From NCBI RefSeq assembly GCF_018863235.1, contig NZ_JAHKRS010000002.1:62001-126000 (forward strand): a stretch of 64,000 nt of DNA, in the 5' to 3' direction. Below the pieces are notes generated by a model that ran no database searches, had not been told where the DNA came from, and saw only the letters and a list, made by a program, of their open reading frames with translations. Position numbers and translations under genes: made by a program. Source of the stretch: Pseudomaricurvus albidus. GTDB lineage: Bacteria > Pseudomonadota > Gammaproteobacteria > Pseudomonadales > Cellvibrionaceae. This document shows, one piece after another, positions 35,425 through 43,484 of the stretch. The first letter of the stretch is position 1, and every line of letters begins with the position of its first letter.

Positions 35425-36792
35425 TTGACTAATTATCAGGTAATTAACCCGTTTAATCATGAGCTGTTGGGCGAGTACGACTACGATAGCTGGCAAGTCG
35501 TACTGAATAAGCTGCAACTGCTCAAGCAGGGCAGGCGTACCTTGCGGGATATTCCTGCATTCCGTCGCGCGGAAATTCTTCGCCGTCTTGCTGAGCTGAT
35601 GGAAGAGCGCGCCGAACAAATGGCTGAGTTGATTACCCGAGAGACGGGAAAGACCATATCGGACAGCCGAGTCGAAATGACCCGTGCCATCAATGCTGCA
35701 ATCGCCAGTGCAGAAGAAGCGCGTCAAATCAGCGGTGAAACACTGGACTCCGATGCCTATGCGCCAGCCCGTGGAAAAATCGGTGTGGTGTGCTGGCGTC
35801 CATTGGGTACGATACTGTGTATTACGCCGTTTAATTTCCCGATCAATATTGCGCTGCACAAGATCGGTCCTGCCTTTGCCGCAGGCAATAGCATTCTGTT
35901 TAAGCCGGGTCCTCAGAATACCGCTTCCTCCCGGTTGCTGGTTGAGTTGTGTTATGAGGCTGGCATTCCTGAAGATGTCCTGCAGATCTCAGTGCCGGAG
36001 CTGTCCGATATGGCGGCGCTGGTTGCCCACGAAGATGTGAGTGCGATCAACTTCACCGGCGGGACTGCCGCTGCCAACGCCATTGCGGCGGCTGCCGGCT
36101 ATAAAAAGTTACTGCTGGAGCTGGGCGGAAACGATCCGTTGATTGTGATGCCTGATGCCGATTTGGAAGCTGCAGTGGCGGCGTCCATCAATCAGCGTTT
36201 TGCCACGGCAGGTCAGCGTTGCACCGCGGCCAAGCGTTTGTTCGTGCACGCGGATGTGTACGACGCATTCCGCGATTTGCTGGTCGAGAAAAGTGCTGCG
36301 TTGAAAGTGGGCGATCCTTTGGAAGACGACACTTTTGTCGGGCCGGTCATTCATCAGCCGGCTGCCGATGAAATTCGCCAGCGCATTGAAGACGCAATTG
36401 CGCGCGGCGCTACTGTTGCGTTGGGGAATCAGTACGAAGGTGCTCTGGTTTACCCGACCATCCTGGAAAATGTCGCGGTTGATTGCGACCTGATGGTCGA
36501 AGAGACCTTTGGCCCGGTGATGCCTCTTTGCCGTTTTGACTCGGTAGAAGACATCGTGCCGTTGATCAACAATACCGCTTATGGTCTTCAGGCGGGAATT
36601 TTTACCCAGAATCTGGGTGTGATTCGCTACCTGTTTGAAGAGCTGGATGTGGGCACCCTGGCCACCAACGACGGCCCCGGATTCCGAACTGAACACTTCC
36701 CGTTTGGCGGCGTGAAAGAGAGTGGTGTTGGTCGTGAAGGGATCAAATACGCGATTCGTGAAATGAGCTATATTAAGACGCTCGTGATCTGA
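35425..36792 (+). CDS. NAD(P)-dependent aldehyde dehydrogenase
   Basis: 455 residues. Standard ALDH residues: N137 (TPFNFP), K160 (LFKPGP), E232 (LELGGN) and the nucleophile C266 (GQRCTAAKR). FGPVMPLCRFDS and the C-terminal FGGVKESGVGREG are also intact. Small member of the family, like semialdehyde or phosphonoacetaldehyde dehydrogenases, but the substrate cannot be assigned. It is followed by a MocR regulator, and such regulators often control amino-acid or amine degradation genes, so a semialdehyde from an amine is a plausible substrate. Confidence 0.92.
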   Translation: MTNYQVINPFNHELLGEYDYDSWQVVLNKLQLLKQGRRTLRDIPAFRRAEILRRLAELMEERAEQMAELITRETGKTISDSRVEMTRAINAAIASAEEARQISGETLDSDAYAPARGKIGVVCWRPLGTILCITPFNFPINIALHKIGPAFAAGNSILFKPGPQNTASSRLLVELCYEAGIPEDVLQISVPELSDMAALVAHEDVSAINFTGGTAAANAIAAAAGYKKLLLELGGNDPLIVMPDADLEAAVAASINQRFATAGQRCTAAKRLFVHADVYDAFRDLLVEKSAALKVGDPLEDDTFVGPVIHQPAADEIRQRIEDAIARGATVALGNQYEGALVYPTILENVAVDCDLMVEETFGPVMPLCRFDSVEDIVPLINNTAYGLQAGIFTQNLGVIRYLFEELDVGTLATNDGPGFRTEHFPFGGVKESGVGREGIKYAIREMSYIKTLVI

Positions 36793-36847
36793 TCGGCTGA
36801 AGTCGAGTATACTCATGCTCTCTCAGGGTTGAGTGTAGAGAATGCCG

Positions 36848-36892
36848 GGAAAATGGCACAGATTGGCAGTAATGCCGACTGTGCCATTTTCC
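36848..36892. promoter_or_regulatory. Large perfect inverted repeat between the dehydrogenase and MocR genes
   Basis: GGAAAATGGCACAG (36848-36861) and CTGTGCCATTTTCC (36879-36892) pair over 14 bases. The loop holds a second small hairpin GGCA-GTAA-TGCC. No T-run follows. It could be a transcription end for the dehydrogenase or a protein site upstream of MocR. Confidence 0.55.
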
Positions 36893-36954
36893 GTTGTACG
36901 GCAGGGCAGCAGTGTACAAATGGCAGTCGTTGTCCTGAAAACAGGTAGAACCCA

Positions 36955-38481
36955 GTGCTTGAACAACTGATACACCTTGATAAATCCAGCAGTGATAACC
37001 TGAAGCAGCAAATTCGCAAGGCGTTGGCTGTGGCGATTCTCGATGGCCATATTCCTCTGGATCAGCCTATTCCATCCAGCCGCAAGCTGTCGCAGGCACT
37101 GTCAGTATCCCGGCAAACGGTGATGTTTGCCTATGAAGATCTGGTTGAAGACGGTTATATCATTGCCCGTGAGCGGCGTGGGTATTTTGTCAATCCGTCG
37201 ATTCTCGATGGTCGGGTGAAGCTGAATACGCGCACTGAAATGGCCAGCGGTGAAGGGGACACCTTGTCATCACTGGTCGAGGCAAAAGCCCCTGACTGGG
37301 TGGAGCGTTTTGCCAGCCAACCCAGTCAGCAGCGCAACATCGACAAGCCGTCCGATTGGCAGCGCTATGAGTATCCGTTTCTGTCCGGTCAGATAGACCC
37401 GAAAGCTTTTCCGCTGGCAGAATGGCGTGAGTGCTCCAAGCAGGCACTCAGTGTACTCGCGGTAAGGGACTGGACCGGCGATTGTATGGACGCCGATGAT
37501 CCCATGCTGATTGAACAGATTCGCTCGCGGGTTCTGCCCCGTCGCGGTATCTGGGCCAAACCGGAAGAAATCCTGGTGACGGTGGGCACTCAGCATTCGC
37601 TGTATCTGTTGTCTGCCTTGCTGGCAAAACCCGGCAAGAAAATGGCCATGGAAAATCCCGGTTATCCCGACGCCCGTAATATCTTTTCTCTGCATTTTGG
37701 CGAAACCGTACCTCAGCCCGTAGATAATTACGGATTGGTACTGGGAGATTCACTGCGCGAGTGCGATTACGTCTACACGACCCCCAGTCACCACTGGCCA
37801 ACCTCTGTAACCATGCCCATCGAGCGACGAAAAGAGTTGCTGGCGCTGGCTGAAAAAGATGACCTGGTGATCATCGAAGACGATTATGAGATCGAAACCA
37901 ATTACATCGACGATCCGCTGCCGGCCCTGAAAAGCCTCGATACCAGTGGTCGCGTGATTTATATGAGCAGCTTGTCAAAAGTGCTGGCCCCGGGGTTGCG
38001 CCTGGGGTTTATGGTGGCACCCGCGCCTCTGATTGAGGAGGCGCGGGTGTTGCGACGTTTGATGATGCGTCACCCTCCCATGAACAATCAGCGGATGACG
38101 GCGCTGTTCCTTTCCCGCGGGCACTATGATGCCCTGCTCAAGCGCCTGTGGCGCAAGTACAAGCGCAACTGGGCAAAGATTACCCGGGCCATAGAGCGCT
38201 ATATTCCATCCAATCAGCAGCGGCCGGTGTTTGGCGGCACCACCTGTTGGGTGCGCGGTCCTGAGGGGCTGGATTGCCATGAACTCCGTCGCGTTGCTGC
38301 CGAAAGGGGCATATTGGTGGAGTTGGGCGATATCGCGTTTAATGAGAGCGCCGGTAGTCAGGGCGCGCCGCCAAAAAATTACTTCCGGCTGGGATTTACC
38401 GTGATCCCGGAAGAGAAGATTGAGCCCGGTATCAAGATGATTGCAGAGCTGATTGAAGAGCTCACCGGAACCGGGAGCTAG
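36955..38481 (+). CDS. MocR/PdxR-type regulator: GntR winged helix fused to aminotransferase domain
   Basis: 508 residues from a GTG preceded by ACAGGTAG. Residues 15-85 are a GntR winged helix (ILDGHIPLDQPIPSSRKLSQ, SRQTVMFAYEDLVEDGY). From about residue 125 a fold-type I aminotransferase domain follows, with IIEDDYEIE and the PLP lysine segment MSSLSKVLAPGLRLGF. MocR proteins such as GabR and TauR sense PLP plus an amino compound. Located 160 bp after the aldehyde dehydrogenase gene on the same strand, which is its likely target. Confidence 0.92.
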   Translation: MLEQLIHLDKSSSDNLKQQIRKALAVAILDGHIPLDQPIPSSRKLSQALSVSRQTVMFAYEDLVEDGYIIARERRGYFVNPSILDGRVKLNTRTEMASGEGDTLSSLVEAKAPDWVERFASQPSQQRNIDKPSDWQRYEYPFLSGQIDPKAFPLAEWRECSKQALSVLAVRDWTGDCMDADDPMLIEQIRSRVLPRRGIWAKPEEILVTVGTQHSLYLLSALLAKPGKKMAMENPGYPDARNIFSLHFGETVPQPVDNYGLVLGDSLRECDYVYTTPSHHWPTSVTMPIERRKELLALAEKDDLVIIEDDYEIETNYIDDPLPALKSLDTSGRVIYMSSLSKVLAPGLRLGFMVAPAPLIEEARVLRRLMMRHPPMNNQRMTALFLSRGHYDALLKRLWRKYKRNWAKITRAIERYIPSNQQRPVFGGTTCWVRGPEGLDCHELRRVAAERGILVELGDIAFNESAGSQGAPPKNYFRLGFTVIPEEKIEPGIKMIAELIEELTGTGS

Positions 38482-38637
38482 TCTCTCCCGGCGCCCGCCT
38501 CTCTGGAACCGAGGTTTTTTTCCGGTTACACTCGCCATTTACAGACTGTCGGGTCTGTTTGTCGAGCGACTCAGACTTGCATCGGCGAATCCTCCCGCAG
38601 TATAGATTCCGCAACAGAGGTCGGGTTTCGAGTCTTC

Positions 38638-39051
38638 ATGAGCACTATTTTCCTGCTGCAAAACCAGCACAAGCACCTGTTGAACAAGCAGGGTGAATGG
38701 GTGGATGGCCGCGAGGCCAATACCTTGTTTCGTACCCCTCATCGCGACGAAGCACTCAATCAAATGATCGAGGTGAACGCACGCGACTATACTTTGCGTA
38801 TCAAGATTCTTGAGTGCTCTCTGAGTGATCGCGGGCTTCCCCTCTTGAAGGATGAGGATTTGCCCCCATTAGGAGATCCTAGTACCGCACTGGAGGCAGA
38901 GGCAGGTCAGTTGTCCCCTGAAGAGGGTGATTCTTCCGCCACTATTGAAGCCGCTGAAAACCAGCCGGCAGACACGACTCCAGATGCCACTCCGGTGGAA
39001 TTTGAAGCAGACGACGAGGCCGATAAAACAGAGGCTGCCTCACTGTTTTAA
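38638..39051 (+). CDS. Unknown protein with an acidic, disordered tail
   Basis: 137 residues. The first 75 look folded (MSTIFLLQNQHKHLLNKQGE, FRTPHRDEALNQMIEVNARD, TLRIKILECSL). The rest is a low-complexity run of Glu, Asp, Ala and Pro and is probably disordered. No signal peptide. Family not recognised. It lies 57 bp before gshA; a GC hairpin at 39072-39092 separates them, so cotranscription is uncertain. Confidence 0.65.
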   Translation: MSTIFLLQNQHKHLLNKQGEWVDGREANTLFRTPHRDEALNQMIEVNARDYTLRIKILECSLSDRGLPLLKDEDLPPLGDPSTALEAEAGQLSPEEGDSSATIEAAENQPADTTPDATPVEFEADDEADKTEAASLF

Positions 39052-39108
39052 GTTTGGATAAGACCCACCCCGCCGCACGGCTTCTGTGCGGCCCACGAGG
39101 GAAACGGT

Positions 39109-40692
39109 TTGTCTTTATTGAACCAACGACTGGCGGTGCTGGCTGAGCCCGCCAATAGCAAGCTGACGCGCGTCTTTAAAGGTCTCGAAAAAGAAAGTCT
39201 GCGCATCACTCCCGAGGGCACCCTGGCACAAACACCGCACCCGCGTGGCCTGGGATCCGCCATGACTCACCCCTCCATTACCACCGATTACAGTGAGGCC
39301 CTGCTGGAATTCATTACCCCCCCGACCGAGAGCAGCCAGCAAGTGCTGGACGATCTGGACCGGGTTCAGCGCTTCACGTATCAACAGCTCGATAACGAGC
39401 ATCTTTGGGTGGCGAGCATGCCGTGCATGCTCACCGGCGATGAAACGATTCCTGTCGGTCAGTACGGCAGCTCGAACCCCGGCAAGATGAAAACCATCTA
39501 CCGTCTGGGATTGGGTGAACGCTATGGTCGCTCGATGCAAACCATTGCCGGCATACATTACAATTTTTCCCTGAGCGATGAATTCTGGTCATTCTGGCAT
39601 CAGCGCGAAGGCGCGGCAGAGACTCTGCAAACCTATAAAAATCGCCGCTATTTCGATCTGATCCGTAATTTCCGTCGCAACTTCTGGCTGTTGTTGTATC
39701 TGTTTGGCGCTTCTCCGGCGGTGTGCCGCAGTTTCGTCAAGGATCGTGAGCACAATCTGCAACCGTTTGGCGATGATGACCACAGCCTGCACGAGCCTTA
39801 TGGGACTTCGCTGCGCATGGGCAATCTGGGCTATCAAAGCAGTGCACAGGATTCGCTGGTGGTGTGTTACAACAATCTGGACACCTACCTGCAAACCCTC
39901 TGCGGTGCCATTACCCAGCCACATCCAGAGTATGTGGCCAAAGGCCTGAAGGATGAGCAGGGGAACTACAAACAGCTCAATACCAGTTTGCTGCAGATTG
40001 AAAACGAGTTTTACAGCACCATCCGACCCAAGCGTTCCGCCCGTTCCGGAGAGACTGCTTTGGGAGCACTGAATGATCGCGGAGTGGAATACATTGAAGT
40101 CCGCTGCATCGATCTCAACCCTTATGAGCCTCTGGGGCTCAACCGCGAGCAAATCGAATTTCTCGATGCCTTCTTGCTCTATTGTCTGTTGAGCGAAAGT
40201 CCGGAAACCGACAACGTGAAATACCGCCGCGCGCAAGAAAACCAGCGCCTTATGGTCACCCGGGGGCGCGACCCCGACATGCGTCTGCAGACAGCGGCAG
40301 GCGATGTATCTCCAGTGCAATGGGGCAATGCGTTGCTGGATGATATGGCTCGTGTGGCGGACTTGCTGGATACCAGTTACGACACTCAAGCTTATACGGC
40401 TGCGGTTGAAGCTCAGCGTATCAAGCTGGAAAAACCGGAGCTCATCCCTTCCGCGAAAATTCTGGCGGATATGAAGGCCAGTGGTGAGACTTTCTTCCGT
40501 TTTGCCATGAAGCAGTCACTCAAGCACAGCCAGGCTTATGCCAAGCGTCCACTGTCTGATGAAGAGTTCAGACAGATGCAGCATGAGGCGGAGGCGTCAC
40601 TGCAGGCTCAGGCCGAACTGGATGCCGCGCCTCAGGTGGATTTTGAGGAATACCTGCAGGCTTACTACGCGCAATACACCTGTTGCCAGTAG
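39109..40692 (+). CDS. gshA: Glutamate-cysteine ligase
   Basis: 527 residues, class I gamma-glutamylcysteine synthetase (E. coli enzyme 518). First and rate-limiting step of glutathione synthesis. Begins at a TTG with GAGGGAAA about seven bases upstream. RVFKGLEKESLRITPEG and the glutamate/cysteine-binding TTDYSEALLEFITPP are conserved, as is LGLGERYGRSMQTIAGIHYN. The TTG start suggests modest translation. Followed by acpH 49 bp later. Confidence 0.96.
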   Translation: MSLLNQRLAVLAEPANSKLTRVFKGLEKESLRITPEGTLAQTPHPRGLGSAMTHPSITTDYSEALLEFITPPTESSQQVLDDLDRVQRFTYQQLDNEHLWVASMPCMLTGDETIPVGQYGSSNPGKMKTIYRLGLGERYGRSMQTIAGIHYNFSLSDEFWSFWHQREGAAETLQTYKNRRYFDLIRNFRRNFWLLLYLFGASPAVCRSFVKDREHNLQPFGDDDHSLHEPYGTSLRMGNLGYQSSAQDSLVVCYNNLDTYLQTLCGAITQPHPEYVAKGLKDEQGNYKQLNTSLLQIENEFYSTIRPKRSARSGETALGALNDRGVEYIEVRCIDLNPYEPLGLNREQIEFLDAFLLYCLLSESPETDNVKYRRAQENQRLMVTRGRDPDMRLQTAAGDVSPVQWGNALLDDMARVADLLDTSYDTQAYTAAVEAQRIKLEKPELIPSAKILADMKASGETFFRFAMKQSLKHSQAYAKRPLSDEEFRQMQHEAEASLQAQAELDAAPQVDFEEYLQAYYAQYTCCQ

Positions 40693-40741
40693 CAGCTGTT
40701 GTCAGCCGCTGTCCATGAGCTATCTGTTCTGAGAGCGATCC

Positions 40742-41344
40742 ATGAATTACCTGGCTCACATCTTTCTTTCGGGACCTGACCCGCAATGGCAGTTGGGCGG
40801 ATTTCTGGGGGACTTCGTCAAGGGGCCACTGCCGGAAGTACTGCCCGATAATCAAGGCAGTCACTGGGCACCGGGTGTGGTGTCAGGTATTCAGTTGCAT
40901 CGGCAGCTGGATGCCTATGTGGACAGCTGGCCAGAGTATCAGGCCTGTCTGGAGGTGTTGGGACGGGATTACCGACGGGTTGGTGGCATCGCACTGGATG
41001 TGTTCTTTGATCATTTGCTGGTGCGTCACTGGTCCCGCTTTTCAGAGGTTCCTCTGGCTGAATTCAGTCAGGCTTTTTATCAGTTGTGTGCCCGTCATCA
41101 GTCGCGGCTGCCGGAATCGGCCGCCCGATTCATTCATCGCGCTGCGATCAATGATTTGTTCCAGGGTTATGGTCGTGAAGATATGTTTCTGCCGGTGCTG
41201 GAGCGTATCGACCAGCGCATTCGCTTTGACACCAATCTGTTGCCGGCAGGTGAGGCTGTGCTGAATCAGTATCCGGAACTGGAGGCGCGTTTTTTGCGCT
41301 GGATGCCGCAACTCGTGGACAAGGCCGCCGAGTTGCGCAAATGA
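40742..41344 (+). CDS. acpH: Acyl carrier protein phosphodiesterase (AcpH, DUF479)
   Basis: 200 residues. MNYLAHIFLSGPDPQWQLGGFLGDFVKG is the hallmark N-terminus, then GIQLHRQLDAYVDSWPEY and the IALDVFFDHLLVRHW helix, which hold the metal-binding His and Asp residues of this HD-like fold. The enzyme removes the 4'-phosphopantetheine group from acyl carrier protein. Ribosome site AGAGCGATCC is weak. Probably follows gshA in one transcript. Confidence 0.9.
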   Translation: MNYLAHIFLSGPDPQWQLGGFLGDFVKGPLPEVLPDNQGSHWAPGVVSGIQLHRQLDAYVDSWPEYQACLEVLGRDYRRVGGIALDVFFDHLLVRHWSRFSEVPLAEFSQAFYQLCARHQSRLPESAARFIHRAAINDLFQGYGREDMFLPVLERIDQRIRFDTNLLPAGEAVLNQYPELEARFLRWMPQLVDKAAELRK

Positions 41345-41348
41345 TCAT

Positions 41349-41382
41349 GGCTTAGTTGGCTTAGTTGGCTTAGTTGGCTTTG
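41349..41382. repeat. Short 9-bp tandem repeat across the stop of the DUF4136 gene
   Basis: Unit TTAGTTGGC is repeated three times and a fraction. On the minus strand this makes the last residues Ala-Asn-stop occur in tandem, so extra in-frame stop codons follow the real one. Confidence 0.7.
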
Positions 41383-41927
41383 GGGATTTCCTTGCCCAGT
41401 TTGGCTGCCAGCTTGTTGGCGTGAACTTTAAATGTCGTCGCTGACTCTTCGGTTTCAATCTTGCGAGAGGCGCCGGCTTGCCAGGCGATGGATTCGTCGC
41501 TGTTGCGGGTCAGGGTCAGAATCACCAGTCCGCGCTGTATCAGACTGACCATGCCGGTGGGGTGTTCCCAACCGTCGTAGACCGGCTCACCGGTTTCATC
41601 CAGGTGCCAGCCCAATCCGGGTGAGTCATTGGCGGCCGGGTCTTCCACTGGGATCATGCTGATGCGGTAATCGACGGTGAAGTCGGCGTTATCACTGGCC
41701 GAGACATAACCCTTGTTGTGCAGGTGGGCGGTAATGGCTTCGCGAAATGCCTGATCGAAGGCGTCCTGATTTTTGCTGTCAGATGCGACTACCGGTTCCC
41801 ACTGAAAGGTTTTCAGGCCTTCGAGCTTGGTGGATGAGGTTTGCATTTCCTGGTAGGCGACGGGATTGCACGCCGACAGGCAAGCAGCCAAAAAGGTGAT
41901 GAGCAACACTGGGGAAAATAAACGCAT
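41370..41927 (-). CDS. DUF4136 lipoprotein
   Basis: 185 residues. Signal peptide with lipobox LSAC, lipidated cysteine C20, so anchored in the outer or inner membrane. The mature domain carries TFQWEP and DYRISMIPV, typical of DUF4136, a small beta-rich lipoprotein of unknown function found in many gammaproteobacteria. Aspartate at +2 is absent (Asn follows Cys), favouring the outer membrane. It ends in a short tandem repeat. Confidence 0.85.
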   Translation of the reverse strand: MRLFSPVLLITFLAACLSACNPVAYQEMQTSSTKLEGLKTFQWEPVVASDSKNQDAFDQAFREAITAHLHNKGYVSASDNADFTVDYRISMIPVEDPAANDSPGLGWHLDETGEPVYDGWEHPTGMVSLIQRGLVILTLTRNSDESIAWQAGASRKIETEESATTFKVHANKLAAKLGKEIPKAN

Positions 41928-42021
41928 CGTGACGGTTCCATATCGTGAATAAAAAGATAAAGCGTGCCATAAGGCTCTAGCAGCTTAGCAGCAATATCTG
42001 ACTTTAACAGCTGTCTGCGTT

Positions 42022-42115
42022 CAGCTGTAGTTATTGAGAGCTATTGAGAGTTATTGAGAGTTATTGAGAGTTATTGAGAGCTATTGAGAGCTATTGAGCT
42101 GTAGTTATTGAGCTG
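42022..42115. repeat. 10-bp tandem repeat (seven units)
   Basis: Units (T/C)TATTGAGAG run from 42031 to 42100 with only T/C variation at the first base and a final ...GAGCT. The array is framed by AGCTGTAGTTATTGAG at 42023-42038 and again at 42097-42112, which suggests growth by slippage or unequal exchange. It lies between the DUF4136 and rlmI genes; length probably varies between strains. Confidence 0.85.
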
Positions 42116-42193
42116 AAATTATTTGCCAAGGGTGAATACACAACCGGTTTGACTGACGTGACTGGTAGTGCAAGCTAAGCCGGTGCTTTTCGC

Positions 42194-42230
42194 CTATAAT
42201 GCGCGCCCGTCGCGCGTCGACGGGCGTTTT
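42194..42230 (+). promoter_or_regulatory. rlmI -10 element followed by a leader hairpin
   Basis: TATAAT at 42194-42199 is followed directly by CGCCCGTCG (42204-42212), loop CGCGT, and CGACGGGCG (42218-42226), then TTTT. If transcription starts near 42206 the hairpin would form at or just inside the 5' end. It could stabilise the mRNA or act as an early terminator. Confidence 0.45.
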
Positions 42231-42278
42231 ATCCACTATCGAATAGCTACCTTCCATCGGATCGCTCCGGAGATTGCC

Positions 42279-43484
42279 ATGACCACCGAGCCAACAACGT
42301 TACCGAAACTGATTTTGAAATCGCAGGCCGATCGCCGCCTCAAACGTGGCCACCTGTGGATTTTTTCCAATGAGGTGGATGTTCAGCAATCGCCGCTGAA
42401 GTCGTTTGCGGCGGGTGATCAGGTGCTGGTGTGCAATCATCAGGGCAAGGAATTGGCCATTGCCACCATGAACCCCGGCAGTCTGATCTGTGGTCGTATC
42501 GTCAATCGCGATGTGGCGCATCCCCTCAACAAGTCACTGCTGGTACACCGTATCAAGCAGGCTCTGGGCTTGCGCGAGGCCTGTTTCAACGAGCCCTACT
42601 ATCGTCTGATCTACGGCGACAGTGATCTCTTGCCGGGGCTGGTGGTAGACCGCTTCGGTGATTATCTGGTGGTACAGATGGCCACCGCCGGGATGGAAAA
42701 ACAAAAAGATGCCATTGTGGAAGCGCTGCAGAAGTGTCTCAAGCCGACAGCCATTTTGCTGCGCAACGATCACTCCGCCCGCAGTCTGGAAGGTCTGGAC
42801 AACTACGTTGAAGCCATCGGTGAAGTCCCCGAAGCCGTAGAGCTGGTGGAGAACGGGGTGCGTTTCCTGGCACCTATCGCCGAAGGACAAAAGACCGGAT
42901 GGTTTTACGATCACCGTGAGAACCGCGCCATGTTGCAGCGTCTGGCTCCGGGCAAGCGGGTGCTGGATGTGTTTTCCTATGTCGGTGGCTGGGGTGTTCA
43001 GGCCGCAGCGGCCGGTGCCAGTGAAGTCGTGTGTGTGGATGCCTCAGAGCAGGCGCTGGAGTGGGTGGGTGAAAACGCTCACCTCAATGGTCTGGATGAT
43101 CGTATGAAAGGCCTTCACGGCAAGGCGATTCAGGTCTTGAAGGGCTTGATTGAGCAGGGCGAGCAATTTGATATTGTGGTGCTGGACCCGCCGGCGTTTA
43201 TCAAGCGCAAGAAAGATCAAAAATCCGGCGAAGCTGCTTACCGGCATTTGAACGAGCTGGCCATTCGCCTGCTGGCTCGCGACGGTATTCTGGTGTCTGC
43301 GTCCTGCTCCATGCATCTGGAGAAGACCGCGCTGGTGGAAATTGTCCGCGGTGCGGCGCGCCATCTGGATCGCCACGCGCAGATTATTTACCAGGGTGGG
43401 CAGGGCGCCGACCACCCGGTACATCCCGCCATTCCGGAAACCGATTACCTGAAAGCCGTATTCGCGCGGGTGTATTTGCCCTAA
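42279..43484 (+). CDS. rlmI: RlmI-like 23S rRNA m5C1962 methyltransferase
   Basis: 401 residues from ATG 42279 (CCGGAGA upstream); the frame is open to 42168 but without support. N-terminal PUA domain (KRGHLWIFSNEV), central SAM fold with VLDVFSYVGGWGVQAAAAGA, VVLDPPAFIKRKKD and the catalytic cysteine in LVSASCSMHLE. The E. coli enzyme methylates C1962 of 23S rRNA. The stop overlaps that of the convergent imelysin-like gene by four bases (43481-43484). Confidence 0.92.
   Translation: MTTEPTTLPKLILKSQADRRLKRGHLWIFSNEVDVQQSPLKSFAAGDQVLVCNHQGKELAIATMNPGSLICGRIVNRDVAHPLNKSLLVHRIKQALGLREACFNEPYYRLIYGDSDLLPGLVVDRFGDYLVVQMATAGMEKQKDAIVEALQKCLKPTAILLRNDHSARSLEGLDNYVEAIGEVPEAVELVENGVRFLAPIAEGQKTGWFYDHRENRAMLQRLAPGKRVLDVFSYVGGWGVQAAAAGASEVVCVDASEQALEWVGENAHLNGLDDRMKGLHGKAIQVLKGLIEQGEQFDIVVLDPPAFIKRKKDQKSGEAAYRHLNELAIRLLARDGILVSASCSMHLEKTALVEIVRGAARHLDRHAQIIYQGGQGADHPVHPAIPETDYLKAVFARVYLP

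Noticed and set aside
42022-42115. Possible CRISPR array
   Set aside because: Units are 10 bp, contiguous and without spacers; no cas gene nearby.
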